Assembly: GCF_900240305.1 (NCBI RefSeq)
Contig: NZ_LT964854.1
Coordinates: forward strand, 1,488,001 to 1,552,000
DNA: 64,000 bases
Direction of reading: 5' to 3'
From: Ottowia massiliensis
Lineage (GTDB): Bacteria > Pseudomonadota > Gammaproteobacteria > Burkholderiales > Burkholderiaceae_C
The translations under genes and the position numbers were made by a program. How positions within the stretch are numbered: the first letter of the stretch is position 1; each line of letters begins with the position of its first letter. The notes beneath the pieces were generated by a model. It was not told where the DNA came from. It ran no database searches and saw only the letters and a program-made list of their open reading frames with translations. Shown piece by piece: positions 51,948 to 60,803 of the stretch.

Positions 51948-52023
<76 letters not shown>

Positions 52024-52051
52024 ATAAAGAAGGCGAATTCTAACACGGCTT

Positions 52052-52756
52052 TCAGGCGGCCTGGCTGTGCTTGCGGTTGCGGGAAAGGTCGATACCCAGC
52101 TGCTTGAGCTTGCGGTACAGGTGTGTGCGCTCCAGGCCGGTTTTTTCGGCCACCCGGGTCATGGAGCCGTTTTCCATGGCCAGATGGTATTCAAAATAGG
52201 TTTTTTCAAAGTGATCGCGGGCCTCGCGCAGGGGGCGGTCCAGATCGAAGCTCTGGCGGCTTTGAGGGCCTGTGGGCGCAGGGTCGGGCTGAACAGCGGG
52301 CGCTTGCGGGTGCCCTGCCAAGGGCATGGTGACGGCGGTCAGCGCGGGCGTGACCGGACGCGGGGCGCTGGCGAGCTTGGGCGCAGGGGGCGGATCACGG
52401 TGTAGGGCCTGCTGCACGGCTTTGAGCAGTTTTTGCAGGGTGATGGGTTTTTCCAGGAAATCCTGTGCGCCGATGCGAGTGGCTTCGCTGGCAGTGTTCA
52501 GGGTGGCATGGCCGCTCATCATGATGACGGGCATGGTGAGCAGGCCGGCGGCGCGCCACTCTTTGAGCAGGGTCACGCCGTCGGTGTCAGGCATCCAGAT
52601 GTCAAGCAGCACCAGGTCAGGCTGGGATTCCAGGCGGGCGGCGCGGGCGCTGGCGGCGTTTTCGGCCAGCTGCACGGTGTGGCCTTCGTCATTGAGGATT
52701 TCGGAGAGGAGATCCCGGATGCCCAGCTCGTCATCAACCACCAGAATATTTGCCAT
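52052..52756 (-). CDS. NtrX-like response regulator without AAA+ domain
   Basis: 234 residues. Receiver domain (about 1-118) with ILVVDDELGIRDLL, phospho-acceptor Asp in LVLLDIWMPDTDG and KP in FLEKPITLQK. A Pro/Ala-rich linker (about 122-180) leads to a Fis-type helix-turn-helix (GSMTRVAEKTGLERTHLYRK, then LKQLGIDL). The central sigma-54-interacting AAA+ domain of classical NtrX is absent, so it probably acts as a sigma-54-independent DNA-binding regulator. It follows the histidine kinase gene by 23 bases and forms a two-component pair with it. ATG 52756 gives the normal start. Confidence 0.88.
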   Translation of the reverse strand: MANILVVDDELGIRDLLSEILNDEGHTVQLAENAASARAARLESQPDLVLLDIWMPDTDGVTLLKEWRAAGLLTMPVIMMSGHATLNTASEATRIGAQDFLEKPITLQKLLKAVQQALHRDPPPAPKLASAPRPVTPALTAVTMPLAGHPQAPAVQPDPAPTGPQSRQSFDLDRPLREARDHFEKTYFEYHLAMENGSMTRVAEKTGLERTHLYRKLKQLGIDLSRNRKHSQAA

Positions 52757-52779
52757 GGTTATTCGTGTTTTCTCAGATA

Positions 52780-55053
52780 TCAAACGTCGCTTTTGAATGA
52801 TAACGACACCAGTGCGCCGCACGCCGCGCCGTTTTCGCAGCGGTTGGACAGGTCGATGCGCGCGCCGTGTTCGTCGGCGATTTTCTTGACGACAGCCAGC
52901 CCCAGCCCGGTGCCTTTGGCCTTGGTGGTGACGTAAGGCTCGAAGGCGCGCTGAAGAATGGCGTCGGCAAAGCCGTGGCCGCTGTCGGCGATGGTCATGC
53001 GCACGCGGTGCAGGCCGTCTTCGGCTTGCAGGGTTTGGGTGCGGATGATGACGGGGGCGCTGCGTCCGGCCGCTTCCGTGGCGTCCTGCGCGTTTTGCAG
53101 CAGGTTGTGGATGACCTGGCGCAGCTGCTGCGCGTCGCCCAGGATGCGGGGGCTGGCCGCGTCCAGCTCGGCGCGCACGGGCACGCTGCGCGCGCCTTCG
53201 CCGGATTCGTAAAGCGCCAGCACGTCGGTGATGAGCGCGTTCAGATCCAGCGGCTTCAAATCGGCGCGGGGCAGGCGGGCGTAGTCGCGGAATTCATTGA
53301 CCAGCCGCTTCATGGCTTGCACCTGATCGACGATGGTGGCCACGGCTTTGTCCAGCATCTGGCTTTCGGCCTCGGGCAGCTTGCCGGCCAGCTTGTGCGC
53401 CAGCCGCTCGGCCGAGAGCTGAATGGGCGTGAGCGGGTTTTTGATTTCGTGCGCCAGCCGCCGCGCCACTTCGCCCCAGGCGCGGGCGCGCTGGGCGGAG
53501 ACGACTTCGGAGATGTCGTCAAACACCAGCAGCCGCAGCCCGCCGGGCAGGAGCGCGCCGCGCGCCACCAGGGTGATGGCGTTATCCGCCACGTCGCCTT
53601 CGGCGGCGTGCAGCTCGAAGGTGTGCTGCCAGTGCTTGAGGCTGCTGTGCTCGGCGCGGGCGGCCTCGAATTCGGCGAACTGCGCCTGCACGCCTTGCGC
53701 CAGCTCTTGCAGCGCGGGCAGCGTGGAAAGAGGCTTGCCCAGGCAGTAGTCGGCCAGCGGCAGGCCGAGGATGCGGTCGGCGCCGGGGTTGCCCGACTGC
53801 ACGGCGCCAGCGGCGTCCAGCACGATGACGCCGGCGGTGAGGTTGTCCAGAATGGTTTGCAGGCGCGTGCGGTGCTGGTCGGCAGCGCGGCGGGCGTCGG
53901 CCAGCTGCTGCGTCATGTCTGAAAAAGAGCGGGTCAGGCCCACCAGTTCATCTTTGCCCGCCAGCACCAGCTTGGGCGTGAGATCGCCTGCTGCCACCTG
54001 GCGCATGCCCTTGGCCAGCATCAGCAGCGGCGTGGCCAGCTGCTTACCCAGCAGCACGGCCAGCAGCACCGCGCCGAACACGGCCAGAAACAGGCTGAGC
54101 GTGAGCGTGCCGATGTACATGCGGCGCAGCGCCCCCTGGCCGAGCGCGCGCTCCTGATATTCGCGGTTGGCTTCCTGCACGGCCAGCGCGTCGGCCACCA
54201 GCGCGCTGGGCAGCGGCTGCACGGCCTGCACGAAGCGCTGCTCGTCCACCAGGCTCACGCCGGGCGCGCTCACCAGCACCAGCGCCTTGATGCGGGCGCT
54301 GCCGCCAGGCTCGTCCAGCCCCTCCACTTGCGTGGCCACGCCTTGCGCGCGGGCCGTGCGCAGCTGCTGGGCGGCGGGGCGTTCAGGGTTGATTTCAAAG
54401 TGCGCGCCGCCTGCGCTGCCCACCATGCGCAGCGGGCTGCCGCCCCACAGGGAGATGTCGGTCGCGCCGGTCTGCTCCTGAATGCGCTCCAGCGGCAGGG
54501 CCGTCAGCCCGTCTGGCGTTTGCGCCAGTTGCGTGGCGGCGGCGCGCAGCTGGTTGCCAAAATCACGCGCCTGCGTGTCCAGCGAGGTGCGGGCCAGGTT
54601 CAGCCCGGCTTCCAGCGCGCCTTCCACCTTCACGTCAAACCACGATTCGATAGAGCGCGAGACGAACTGATACGACACCACGTAAATCAGCAGCCCCGGC
54701 AGCACGCCTACCAGCGCGAAGATGGCCGCCAGCTTGGTCAGCAGCCGGCTGCCAAAGCGCCCGCGCCGCCACTGCCGCCACAGCCAGCTCACGCCCCAGC
54801 CAATGCCCAGCGCCAGCATGAGCGCTACCAGTGCATTCATGGCCACCAGCGGCGCGTAGTAGTTCTGATAGAGCAGCAGATTGTTGGCGGCCTGCGCCAG
54901 CAGAAACAGCAGCATCAGCCCAACGGACAGCATGACGGCGGCGGCGGCCAGCAGCGCGCGGCGCTGCACGCGGTTCCACAGCCGGGCAAAGCGCGTGGCT
55001 GAGGGAGTGTTCAATGGCGTGGCGGGCGAAGAAGCGTCTGGCCTGCCGTTCAT
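52780..55053 (-). CDS. ntrY: NtrY-like sensor histidine kinase
   Basis: 757 residues. Helices near 33-55, 69-90 and 99-122, a periplasmic sensory region, and another helix near 310-332, then HAMP (LLMLAKGMRQVAAGDLTPKL) and a PAS domain (about 400-480). HisKA with H-box RLAHEIKNPLTPIQLSAERL follows, then HATPase_c with NLLQNAQDATEA and GTGLGLAVVKKIADEHG. Domain order is that of NtrY. It overlaps the DUF4390 gene (ATGA) and pairs with the response regulator downstream; the signal is unknown (nitrogen or redox in related species). Confidence 0.92.
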   Translation of the reverse strand: MNGRPDASSPATPLNTPSATRFARLWNRVQRRALLAAAAVMLSVGLMLLFLLAQAANNLLLYQNYYAPLVAMNALVALMLALGIGWGVSWLWRQWRRGRFGSRLLTKLAAIFALVGVLPGLLIYVVSYQFVSRSIESWFDVKVEGALEAGLNLARTSLDTQARDFGNQLRAAATQLAQTPDGLTALPLERIQEQTGATDISLWGGSPLRMVGSAGGAHFEINPERPAAQQLRTARAQGVATQVEGLDEPGGSARIKALVLVSAPGVSLVDEQRFVQAVQPLPSALVADALAVQEANREYQERALGQGALRRMYIGTLTLSLFLAVFGAVLLAVLLGKQLATPLLMLAKGMRQVAAGDLTPKLVLAGKDELVGLTRSFSDMTQQLADARRAADQHRTRLQTILDNLTAGVIVLDAAGAVQSGNPGADRILGLPLADYCLGKPLSTLPALQELAQGVQAQFAEFEAARAEHSSLKHWQHTFELHAAEGDVADNAITLVARGALLPGGLRLLVFDDISEVVSAQRARAWGEVARRLAHEIKNPLTPIQLSAERLAHKLAGKLPEAESQMLDKAVATIVDQVQAMKRLVNEFRDYARLPRADLKPLDLNALITDVLALYESGEGARSVPVRAELDAASPRILGDAQQLRQVIHNLLQNAQDATEAAGRSAPVIIRTQTLQAEDGLHRVRMTIADSGHGFADAILQRAFEPYVTTKAKGTGLGLAVVKKIADEHGARIDLSNRCENGAACGALVSLSFKSDV

Positions 55054-55934
55054 GCCGCGCCCTCCGGCGTCAGATCCATGTCGCGCTGCACCTCGATGCG
55101 CTCGGCCGCTTGCAGCGGGCGCGGCAGGCCCTCGTCTTGCAGCAGGTAGTGAAAGCGCAGCGTGTGGCGGCGGCCCGGCTCGAAGTGCGCGGCATTCATG
55201 ATGCGCCAGTGGCTCACGCGCTGCACGGCATCCAGCGCCTCATCCAGCGTGTCAAACAGGCGGGCCGTGGTGGTCTCGGATCTGGGCGCTTCCACGCCCG
55301 CCAGCGGCTGGCTGCTGATCAGCACGCGCCAGCGGCGCATCAGGGGCAGATAGGCCAGCCGCCAGTAGCACTGGCGCGCGGCCAGGCGGCGGTCGCGCCA
55401 GTACCAGCGGCTGCGCAGCACCACGGCTTCGGCCATGAAGTGCAGGGGCACGCCTTTGAGCAGCGCCTGCTCCAGCGCGGGCGCCAGCGCAAAGCGCACG
55501 CGCGCCGTCAAAAGCAGGCTGCCATCGGCTTCGCGCCGGGTGCGCAGCTCGGCCAGCGTGGCGGTGCTGGCAGGCTGCGCCGGGCTTTCGGGCAAGGCGC
55601 TTTCGGCTTCCTGGCTTTCGGATTGCCTGGGATCAGAGGGCCTGTTTTCCGTGCTCTCTGGGGCTGAAGCGCCAGCTTCCGCCCGCCCGGCCATTTCTGC
55701 GGCAGGCGCGGCGGGCGGGCGATCCGGCCCCGTCTCCACGCTCATCTCCGCTTCCATTCCTGCCCCCGTCTCAACGCCCATCTCCGGGCTTGTTTCCGGC
55801 TGCGCTTCATCCGCCTGCGCCCAAGCGGGCAGCGCAGACAGGCAGGCCAGGGCCGCGCCCGTGCGCAGCAAGGCGCGGCGGCGCGCGGCGGCAAGGCCCG
55901 TGAATTCAGGCAGCGCTTTTTTCAAACAGGGCAT
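55050..55934 (-). CDS. DUF4390 domain protein, exported
   Basis: 294 residues. Tat/Sec-like N-terminus with paired Arg (AAARRRALLRTGAALACLSA, cleavage near AWA), then an acidic low-complexity stretch (Glu/Pro/Ala/Ser, about 42-120) and the DUF4390 domain (about 125-285, with FHYLLQDEGLPRPLQ and a Trp/Arg-rich WYWRDRRLA). Function unknown; consistently found upstream of ntrY in Betaproteobacteria. It overlaps the rsmB 3' end by 29 bases; ATG 55946 is an alternative start. Confidence 0.8.
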   Translation of the reverse strand: MPCLKKALPEFTGLAAARRRALLRTGAALACLSALPAWAQADEAQPETSPEMGVETGAGMEAEMSVETGPDRPPAAPAAEMAGRAEAGASAPESTENRPSDPRQSESQEAESALPESPAQPASTATLAELRTRREADGSLLLTARVRFALAPALEQALLKGVPLHFMAEAVVLRSRWYWRDRRLAARQCYWRLAYLPLMRRWRVLISSQPLAGVEAPRSETTTARLFDTLDEALDAVQRVSHWRIMNAAHFEPGRRHTLRFHYLLQDEGLPRPLQAAERIEVQRDMDLTPEGAA

Positions 55935-57264
55935 AGAAAAAGCCATCTTCCGTGCAAGGTTCGTGTGCGTCCGTATCTTCACCGCATTTTTCTGCCGGAT
56001 TCCCGCTGGGCGCCAGCGCGGGCAGCAAGTGGCCCGGCGCGGGCAGCGCCAGCGCGTCAGGGTGGGCGGCGCGAAAGTGATCGGCCTGCTCCTGCCCCTC
56101 GGCGCGGAACACCGAGCAGGTGGCATACAGCAGCCGCCCGCCCGGGCGCAGCAGCGGCCACAGCGCCGCCAGCAGCCGGCGCTGCGTGGCCGCCAGCGCG
56201 GCAAGGTCGGATTCGCGCCGCAGCCAGCGCGCGTCCGGATGGCGGCGGCTGATGCCCGAGGCGCTGCACGGCGCATCCAGCAAGATGGCATCAAACGGCC
56301 GCCCGTCCCACCACTGCGCGGGCCGGGCGGCATCGGCGGCGCGCACCTCGGCGGCCAGACCCAGGCGCGCCAGATTGCCGCGAATGCGCTCGCAGCGCGC
56401 GGCGTCCACATCCAGCGCCAGCACTTCAGCGCCGGGCCGCAGCTCCAGCAAATGCGCCGTCTTGCCGCCAGGCGCAGCGCAAGCGTCCAGCACGCGCAAA
56501 GCGGGCGCGCCGCCAGCGGGGGCCAGCCCCTGGAGCAACAGCGGCGCGGCCCGCTGCGCCGCGCCGTCCTGCACGGAAACGCGGCCCTGTGCGAAGCCCG
56601 GCAGCGCCTGCACCGGCGCGGGGCGCGCCAGCACGATGCCCGCCGGATGCGCAGGCCCCAGCGCGCGCGCCGCCATCTGCGCCTGCGCCAGTTGCTGCAA
56701 ATACGCCTCGCGGCTGCCCTGGCGCAGATTCACGCGCAGCGCCATCGGCGGCATCTCTTGCGCCTGCTCCAGCAGCGCCTGCCAGTGCGCCGGGTGATCG
56801 CGCTGCAAGCGCTGCACCCACCACAGCGGGTGATTCCAGCGCGCCACAGGGTCAGCCTGCACGGCGGCCAGCAGCGCCGCCCGCTCGCGGCCAAAGCGGC
56901 GCAGGCAGGCATTGAGAAAACCGGCTTGCGCCCGCAAACCGCGCTGGCGGCGCGCGGCTTCCACGGCCTGATCGGCCAGCGTGAAATCGCTATACGGCGG
57001 CGGCTCGCAGCAGGCCAGCGCCAGCGCGCAGCACAGCAGCGCATCCAGCGGCGGCGGCGGCGCGCGGCGCGCCAGCTGCTGGCGCAGCGCCTGCGCCCGC
57101 CCCCACTGCCGCAGCGCCTGCGAAGCCAGCGCCTGCACGCCCGGGCGCTGCGCGGCAGGCAGCGCCGCCAGCCAGGCCGTCAGCGACTGGCCCTGCCGCA
57201 CCGCCTGCAAGGCGGCGGCCGTGGCCTGCAACTGCTGCCAAAGCGGCGTTTTCGGTTCATTCAT
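55906..57264 (-). CDS. rsmB: 16S rRNA m5C967 methyltransferase RsmB
   Basis: 452 residues. N-terminal NusB-like helical domain (about 1-150), then the RsmB/Sun catalytic domain. SAM motif VLDACAAPGGKTAHLLEL, motif IV with Cys in DAPCSASGISRRHPD, and the nucleophile region LLYATCSVFRAEGQEQ are seen. Methylates C967 of 16S rRNA. It starts at ATG 57264, downstream of repeat R15 in transcription terms, and begins the rsmB-DUF4390-ntrY-ntrX-like operon. Confidence 0.95.
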   Translation of the reverse strand: MNEPKTPLWQQLQATAAALQAVRQGQSLTAWLAALPAAQRPGVQALASQALRQWGRAQALRQQLARRAPPPPLDALLCCALALACCEPPPYSDFTLADQAVEAARRQRGLRAQAGFLNACLRRFGRERAALLAAVQADPVARWNHPLWWVQRLQRDHPAHWQALLEQAQEMPPMALRVNLRQGSREAYLQQLAQAQMAARALGPAHPAGIVLARPAPVQALPGFAQGRVSVQDGAAQRAAPLLLQGLAPAGGAPALRVLDACAAPGGKTAHLLELRPGAEVLALDVDAARCERIRGNLARLGLAAEVRAADAARPAQWWDGRPFDAILLDAPCSASGISRRHPDARWLRRESDLAALAATQRRLLAALWPLLRPGGRLLYATCSVFRAEGQEQADHFRAAHPDALALPAPGHLLPALAPSGNPAEKCGEDTDAHEPCTEDGFFYALFEKSAA

Positions 57265-57297
57265 GGCAATGACTTGGGGCAGAATTCATCAATAAAA

Positions 57298-57375
57298 GGA
57301 GCAAATTGAAGGGGGTGAAAATGCCGCCTTGCGCAATTTTCACTAGGACATCTTGCTATTGAACGAGGAGCGAAA
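57298..57375 (+). repeat. 78 bp interspersed repeat, copy R15
   Basis: From GGAGCAAAT to GGAGCGAAA with core ACTAGGACATCTTGCTATTG. Very close to the family consensus. Confidence 0.92.
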
Positions 57376-57397
57376 TCTTTGCCCTGCTCATAGCCTT

Positions 57398-58042
57398 TCA
57401 TGTGCCCCGCACGAAGGGGTTGTGCCGCCGCTCATGGCCGAAAGTGCTGCCGGGGCCGTGGCCGGGCACAAAGGCGGTGTCATCGCCCAGGGGCCAGAGC
57501 TGGCGGGTGATGCTGTCTATCAGCTGCGCGTGGCTGCCTTGCGGAAAGTCCGTGCGGCCCACGCTGCCCGCAAACAGCACGTCGCCCACAAAAGCCAGCC
57601 GGGCTTCGGGCGAGTGAAAGATGACGTGGCCTGGCGTGTGCCCTGGGCAGTGCCGCACCGCCAGCTCGCAGCGGCCCAGCTGCACGGTGTCGCCGTCATG
57701 CAGCCAGCGCGTGGGCGTGAAGGCGCGCGCGGGCGGCAGGCCGAACAGGCGGCTTTGCTCGGCCAGCGCGTCGATCCAGAACTGGTCGGCCGGATGCGGG
57801 CCGATGATGGGAATTTGCCAGCGCTCGGCCAGCTCCGCCGCGCCGCCCGCGTGGTCGATGTGGCCGTGCGTGAGCCAGATTTGCCCGGGCTTCAAGCCCA
57901 GCGCCTGCGCGGCCTGCTCGATGCGCGGCAAATCGCCGCCGGGGTCAATCACGGCCGCCTCGCGCGTTGCATCGCACCACAGCAGCGAACAGTTTTGCGC
58001 AAAAGCCGTTACGGGAATGATTTGATAATGCAAAACGGACAT
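57398..58042 (-). CDS. Metallo-beta-lactamase fold hydrolase (glyoxalase II-like, YcbL type)
   Basis: 214 residues. Metal-binding LTHGHIDHAGG (HxHxDH), a second His in HCPGHTPGHV, the Asp in AFVGDVLFAGSVGRTDFP and the late His in VPGHGPGSTFGHE. Size and motif set match the short GloB/YcbL group, which hydrolyses S-lactoylglutathione or related thioesters. ATG 58042 gives the usual short N-terminus. Gene ends 23 bases from R15. Confidence 0.88.
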   Translation of the reverse strand: MSVLHYQIIPVTAFAQNCSLLWCDATREAAVIDPGGDLPRIEQAAQALGLKPGQIWLTHGHIDHAGGAAELAERWQIPIIGPHPADQFWIDALAEQSRLFGLPPARAFTPTRWLHDGDTVQLGRCELAVRHCPGHTPGHVIFHSPEARLAFVGDVLFAGSVGRTDFPQGSHAQLIDSITRQLWPLGDDTAFVPGHGPGSTFGHERRHNPFVRGT

Positions 58043-58100
58043 GGCAATGGGCCTTGTTTCAGAATATCGCACGCCAAAAAATCAAGCCTGCATGGGAATA

Positions 58101-58895
58101 TCACAGCGCCATTTCATATTCAATCGTCAGCGGCGCGTGGTCGGAAAAGCGCTGCTCCTTGTAAATGGCGCTGCGGCGGGCCAGCTGGCCGGTGGCCTCG
58201 GTGGCCAGGTGGTAATCAATGCGCCAGCCCACGTTGTTGGCCCAGGCCTGGCCCCGGTTGCTCCACCAGGTGTAGGCCTCGCCAGTGGCCTGCGGGTGCA
58301 GGCGGCGGTACACGTCTGTCAAGGGCACTTCGGCCAGCGCGCGGCTCATCCAGGCGCGCTCTTCGGGCAGAAAACCGCTGTTTTTCTGGTTGCCTTTCCA
58401 GTTTTTCAGGTCGATTTCCTGGTGCGCGATATTCAAATCGCCGCACAAAATGAATTCGCGCCCGCTCTTGAGCCGCTTCAAAAAAGGCAGGAAACCGTCC
58501 AGAAAACGGAATTTGGCCGCCTGCCGCTCTTCACCGGAAGAGCCGCTGGGAAAATAGCTGCTGATAATGGAGAATTTGCGCGCGGGCGTATCAAACCGCA
58601 ATTCCACATAACGGCCTTCCGCATCGAATTCCTCGCTGCCGTAGCCTGCCAATACCTCGCTGGGTTCGTGGCGCGTATAGATGCCCACGCCGGAATAGCC
58701 CTTTTTCACGCTGGCCAGATGGAAATACCCGCGCATGCCCGCCAGCGTTTCAAAGCGGCCCGCCACGTCGGGCATTTGCGCCTTGACTTCCTGCACGCAA
58801 ATACAATCGGGCCTTTGCGCCAGCAGCCATTCGCCCAGCCCCTTGCCGGCGGCCGAGCGTATGCCATTGAGATTGAGGCTGGTGAGTTTGAACAA
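58101..58895 (-). CDS. xth: Exodeoxyribonuclease III (AP endonuclease)
   Basis: 264 residues, ExoIII family. Seen: NLNGIRSA, metal-binding Glu in CICVQEVKAQ, YSGVGIYTR, CGDLNIAHQEIDLKN, WRIDYHLAT and the final SDHAPLTIEYE. It repairs abasic sites. The start is TTG 58895, with GGAG nine bases upstream on the minus strand. It is divergent from pyrE with only 13 bases between start codons. Confidence 0.93.
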   Translation of the reverse strand: MFKLTSLNLNGIRSAAGKGLGEWLLAQRPDCICVQEVKAQMPDVAGRFETLAGMRGYFHLASVKKGYSGVGIYTRHEPSEVLAGYGSEEFDAEGRYVELRFDTPARKFSIISSYFPSGSSGEERQAAKFRFLDGFLPFLKRLKSGREFILCGDLNIAHQEIDLKNWKGNQKNSGFLPEERAWMSRALAEVPLTDVYRRLHPQATGEAYTWWSNRGQAWANNVGWRIDYHLATEATGQLARRSAIYKEQRFSDHAPLTIEYEMAL

Positions 58896-58908
58896 AGTGA
58901 ATCACTCC

Positions 58909-59598
58909 ATGAATGCCCTGTTGAACAAGACTGAATGCGAAGAAAATGCGCTGGCGCAGGAATTCGTGCAATTTGCCATTGATTGCGGCGTGCTGCGTTT
59001 TGGCGAATTCAAAACCAAGGCCGGGCGGATTTCGCCTTATTTTTTCAATGCCGGGCTGTTTGATGATGGCGCGCGCCTGGGGCGGCTGGCGCAATTTTAC
59101 GCACGGGCCATTTTGGCCAGCGGCATTGAATTCGACATGATTTTCGGCCCCGCCTACAAGGGCATTCCGCTGGGCAGCGCCGTGGCCGTGGCGCTGGCCG
59201 CCGCCGGGCACAACAAGCCTTTTGCCTACAACCGCAAGGAGGCCAAGGACCACGGCGAGGGCGGCTCGCTGGTGGGCGCGCCGCTCAAGGGGCGCGTGCT
59301 CATCGTGGATGACGTGATGTCGGCCGGCACCGCCGTGCGCGAATCCATCGCCCTCATCCGCAGCGCGGGGGCCACGCCGCATGCGGTGGCCATTGCGCTG
59401 GACCGGCAGGAAAAAGCCACGGAAAACGGGCAGGACGCCCCCTGGAGCGCCGTGCAATATGTGCGCGAGAAACTGGGGCTGAAGGTGTGCGCCATCGCCA
59501 GCCTGGCACAGCTTTTGCAGTATCTGGAGCAGGACCCGCAGTCCCTGCCATACTTCAAGGCCGTGGCGGCCTACCGCGAACGCTATGGCGCGGCCTGA
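58909..59598 (+). CDS. pyrE: Orotate phosphoribosyltransferase PyrE
   Basis: 229 residues. Orotate + PRPP to OMP in pyrimidine synthesis. Seen: FGEFKTKAGRISPYFFNAG at the N-terminus, FGPAYKGIPLGSAVAVAL, the flexible-loop FAYNRKEAKDHGEGG and the PRPP motif VLIVDDVMSAGTAVRES. ATG 58909 fits the family start, although no clear ribosome binding site precedes it and its promoter must overlap the xth coding region. Confidence 0.95.
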   Translation: MNALLNKTECEENALAQEFVQFAIDCGVLRFGEFKTKAGRISPYFFNAGLFDDGARLGRLAQFYARAILASGIEFDMIFGPAYKGIPLGSAVAVALAAAGHNKPFAYNRKEAKDHGEGGSLVGAPLKGRVLIVDDVMSAGTAVRESIALIRSAGATPHAVAIALDRQEKATENGQDAPWSAVQYVREKLGLKVCAIASLAQLLQYLEQDPQSLPYFKAVAAYRERYGAA

Positions 59599-59637
59599 GC
59601 CGCTGTTCTGAGAGCCGCCCCAAGGGAGAAGCCGTAT

Positions 59638-59714
59638 TTTTGCTCCTGTCTTCATAGCTTGAAGTCCTAGTGGAATGTGCGCAGAACGGAATTTCATCTC
59701 CTTGAATTTGCTCC
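59638..59714 (-). repeat. Interspersed repeat, copy R16
   Basis: Minus strand from GGAGCAAAT to GGAGCAAAA with core ACTAGGACTTCAAGCTATGA. It ends nine bases before the likely start of the DUF4124 gene and contains an in-frame ATG (59675) for it. Confidence 0.9.
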
Positions 59715-59722
59715 TTTTTCCG

Positions 59723-60436
59723 ATGCCAAAACCTGCCGCCTTGCGCGATTGCCTGATGCCTGAACCCGCGTTTTCCATCTTCCGCCTGGGCCGCGCCGCT
59801 GGCGCGATTGCTGCCGCGTGGCTGGCTACGGGCCTGGCTGGGACGGCGCTGGCCGCCGATCCGGGCAAGAGCGCTGGCGGCATCTATACCTGTGTGGATG
59901 CCTATGGCCGCCGCATCACTTCCGACCGGCCCATTCCCGAGTGCATGGACCGCGAGCAGCGCCAGCTGTCTTCCAGCGGCGTGACGCGCCGCGTGCTGCG
60001 CCCGGAGCCGACGGTGAGCCAGCTCAAGGAGCAAAAGGCCAAGGCCGAGCAGGCCAAGCAGCGGCTTCAGGAGCAGGAAAACCAGCGCCAGCGCGATATC
60101 GCCCTGGCCATCCGCTATCCCAATCTGGAAGCGCACGCCAAGGCGCGGCGCGACGCGCTTGAGCCTTCCCAGCTGCGCATGGGCCTGATAGAAAAGCGCC
60201 TGCAAGCCTTGCAGCAAGAGCGCGACGAGCTGCAAAAGCGTCTGGACAGCTTTGCCGACCCGCAGAAGATTCCGGCCTATATCAAGCGCAACGCGGAAAC
60301 CAACCAGAAGAATCTGGAGGCGCAGGAGCGCGCGATGGCCAACGAGCAGGAGGAGCGCAGGCTGCTCAACGCCCGCTTTGATGACGAGCTGGCGCGGCTG
60401 AAAAACATCTGGCAGGCGCAGGAAGACGCGCCTTGA
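59723..60436 (+). CDS. DUF4124-type periplasmic protein with coiled coil
   Basis: 237 residues. Signal peptide around 20-45 (AAGAIAAAWLATGLAGTALA). A short DUF4124-like segment (GGIYTCVDAYGRRITSDRP with a Cys pair, second in IPECMD) is followed by a long Gln/Glu/Arg/Lys-rich coiled coil (about 90-235). Function unknown. Start uncertain: ATG 59723, ATG 59756, or ATG 59675 inside repeat R16 are all in frame; none has a good ribosome binding site. A terminator follows. Confidence 0.75.
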   Translation: MPKPAALRDCLMPEPAFSIFRLGRAAGAIAAAWLATGLAGTALAADPGKSAGGIYTCVDAYGRRITSDRPIPECMDREQRQLSSSGVTRRVLRPEPTVSQLKEQKAKAEQAKQRLQEQENQRQRDIALAIRYPNLEAHAKARRDALEPSQLRMGLIEKRLQALQQERDELQKRLDSFADPQKIPAYIKRNAETNQKNLEAQERAMANEQEERRLLNARFDDELARLKNIWQAQEDAP

Positions 60437-60463
60437 CGGCGCTGCGCGCGGCAGGGGCCGGGC

Positions 60464-60492
60464 AAAAGGGAGCTTGCACGCTCCCTTTTTTT
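60464..60492. terminator. Terminator between convergent genes
   Basis: Stem AAAAGGGAGC/GCTCCCTTTT with a TTGCAC loop and a run of T on the plus strand. Confidence 0.88.
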
Positions 60493-60803
60493 CATGCCTG
60501 CTGGCTGGGCAGCATCACGGCGCGCAACAGCTTTTCTTCAGGCAGACCCAATATCTGCGCCACCTTGCGGGCTTTCCAGGCCAGGTAGGCCTGGCGGCCG
60601 GGGCTGTCGGGCGCGTCTTGCCAGGCGCGCACTTGCTGGCGAATTCGTCGTCGAACACCTGCGGGCTGGGCCAGATTTGCACGGCGCGGCCCCGGTAGCT
60701 GATTTCAAAGACGAACTGCCCGCCCAGCGAAAACGGCGCGTGCGGGTGGCAGGTGACGGGCTGGCACAGGCAGCGGTTTTCGCGCACGGCGCGCGAGAGC
60801 AGC
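60492..60803 (-). pseudogene. 3' fragment of a host gene, frameshifted and 5'-truncated
   Basis: Minus strand. The first part reads RENRCLCQPVTCHPHAPFSL ... AVQIWPSPQVFDDEFA. Near 60643 the coding potential shifts frame and continues QVRAWQDAPDSPGRQAYLAW ... LPEEKLLRAVMLPSQQA to a stop at 60492. The 5' end stops abruptly at the AT-rich insert (60804). It is probably the C-terminal half of the gene whose N-terminal half is at 61618-61929. Family not recognised; a sequencing error could explain the frameshift. Confidence 0.65.

Noticed and set aside
55435..57309. 624-codon plus-strand frame opposite DUF4390/rsmB
   Set aside because: Arg/Gln/Ala-rich shadow of conserved minus-strand genes.
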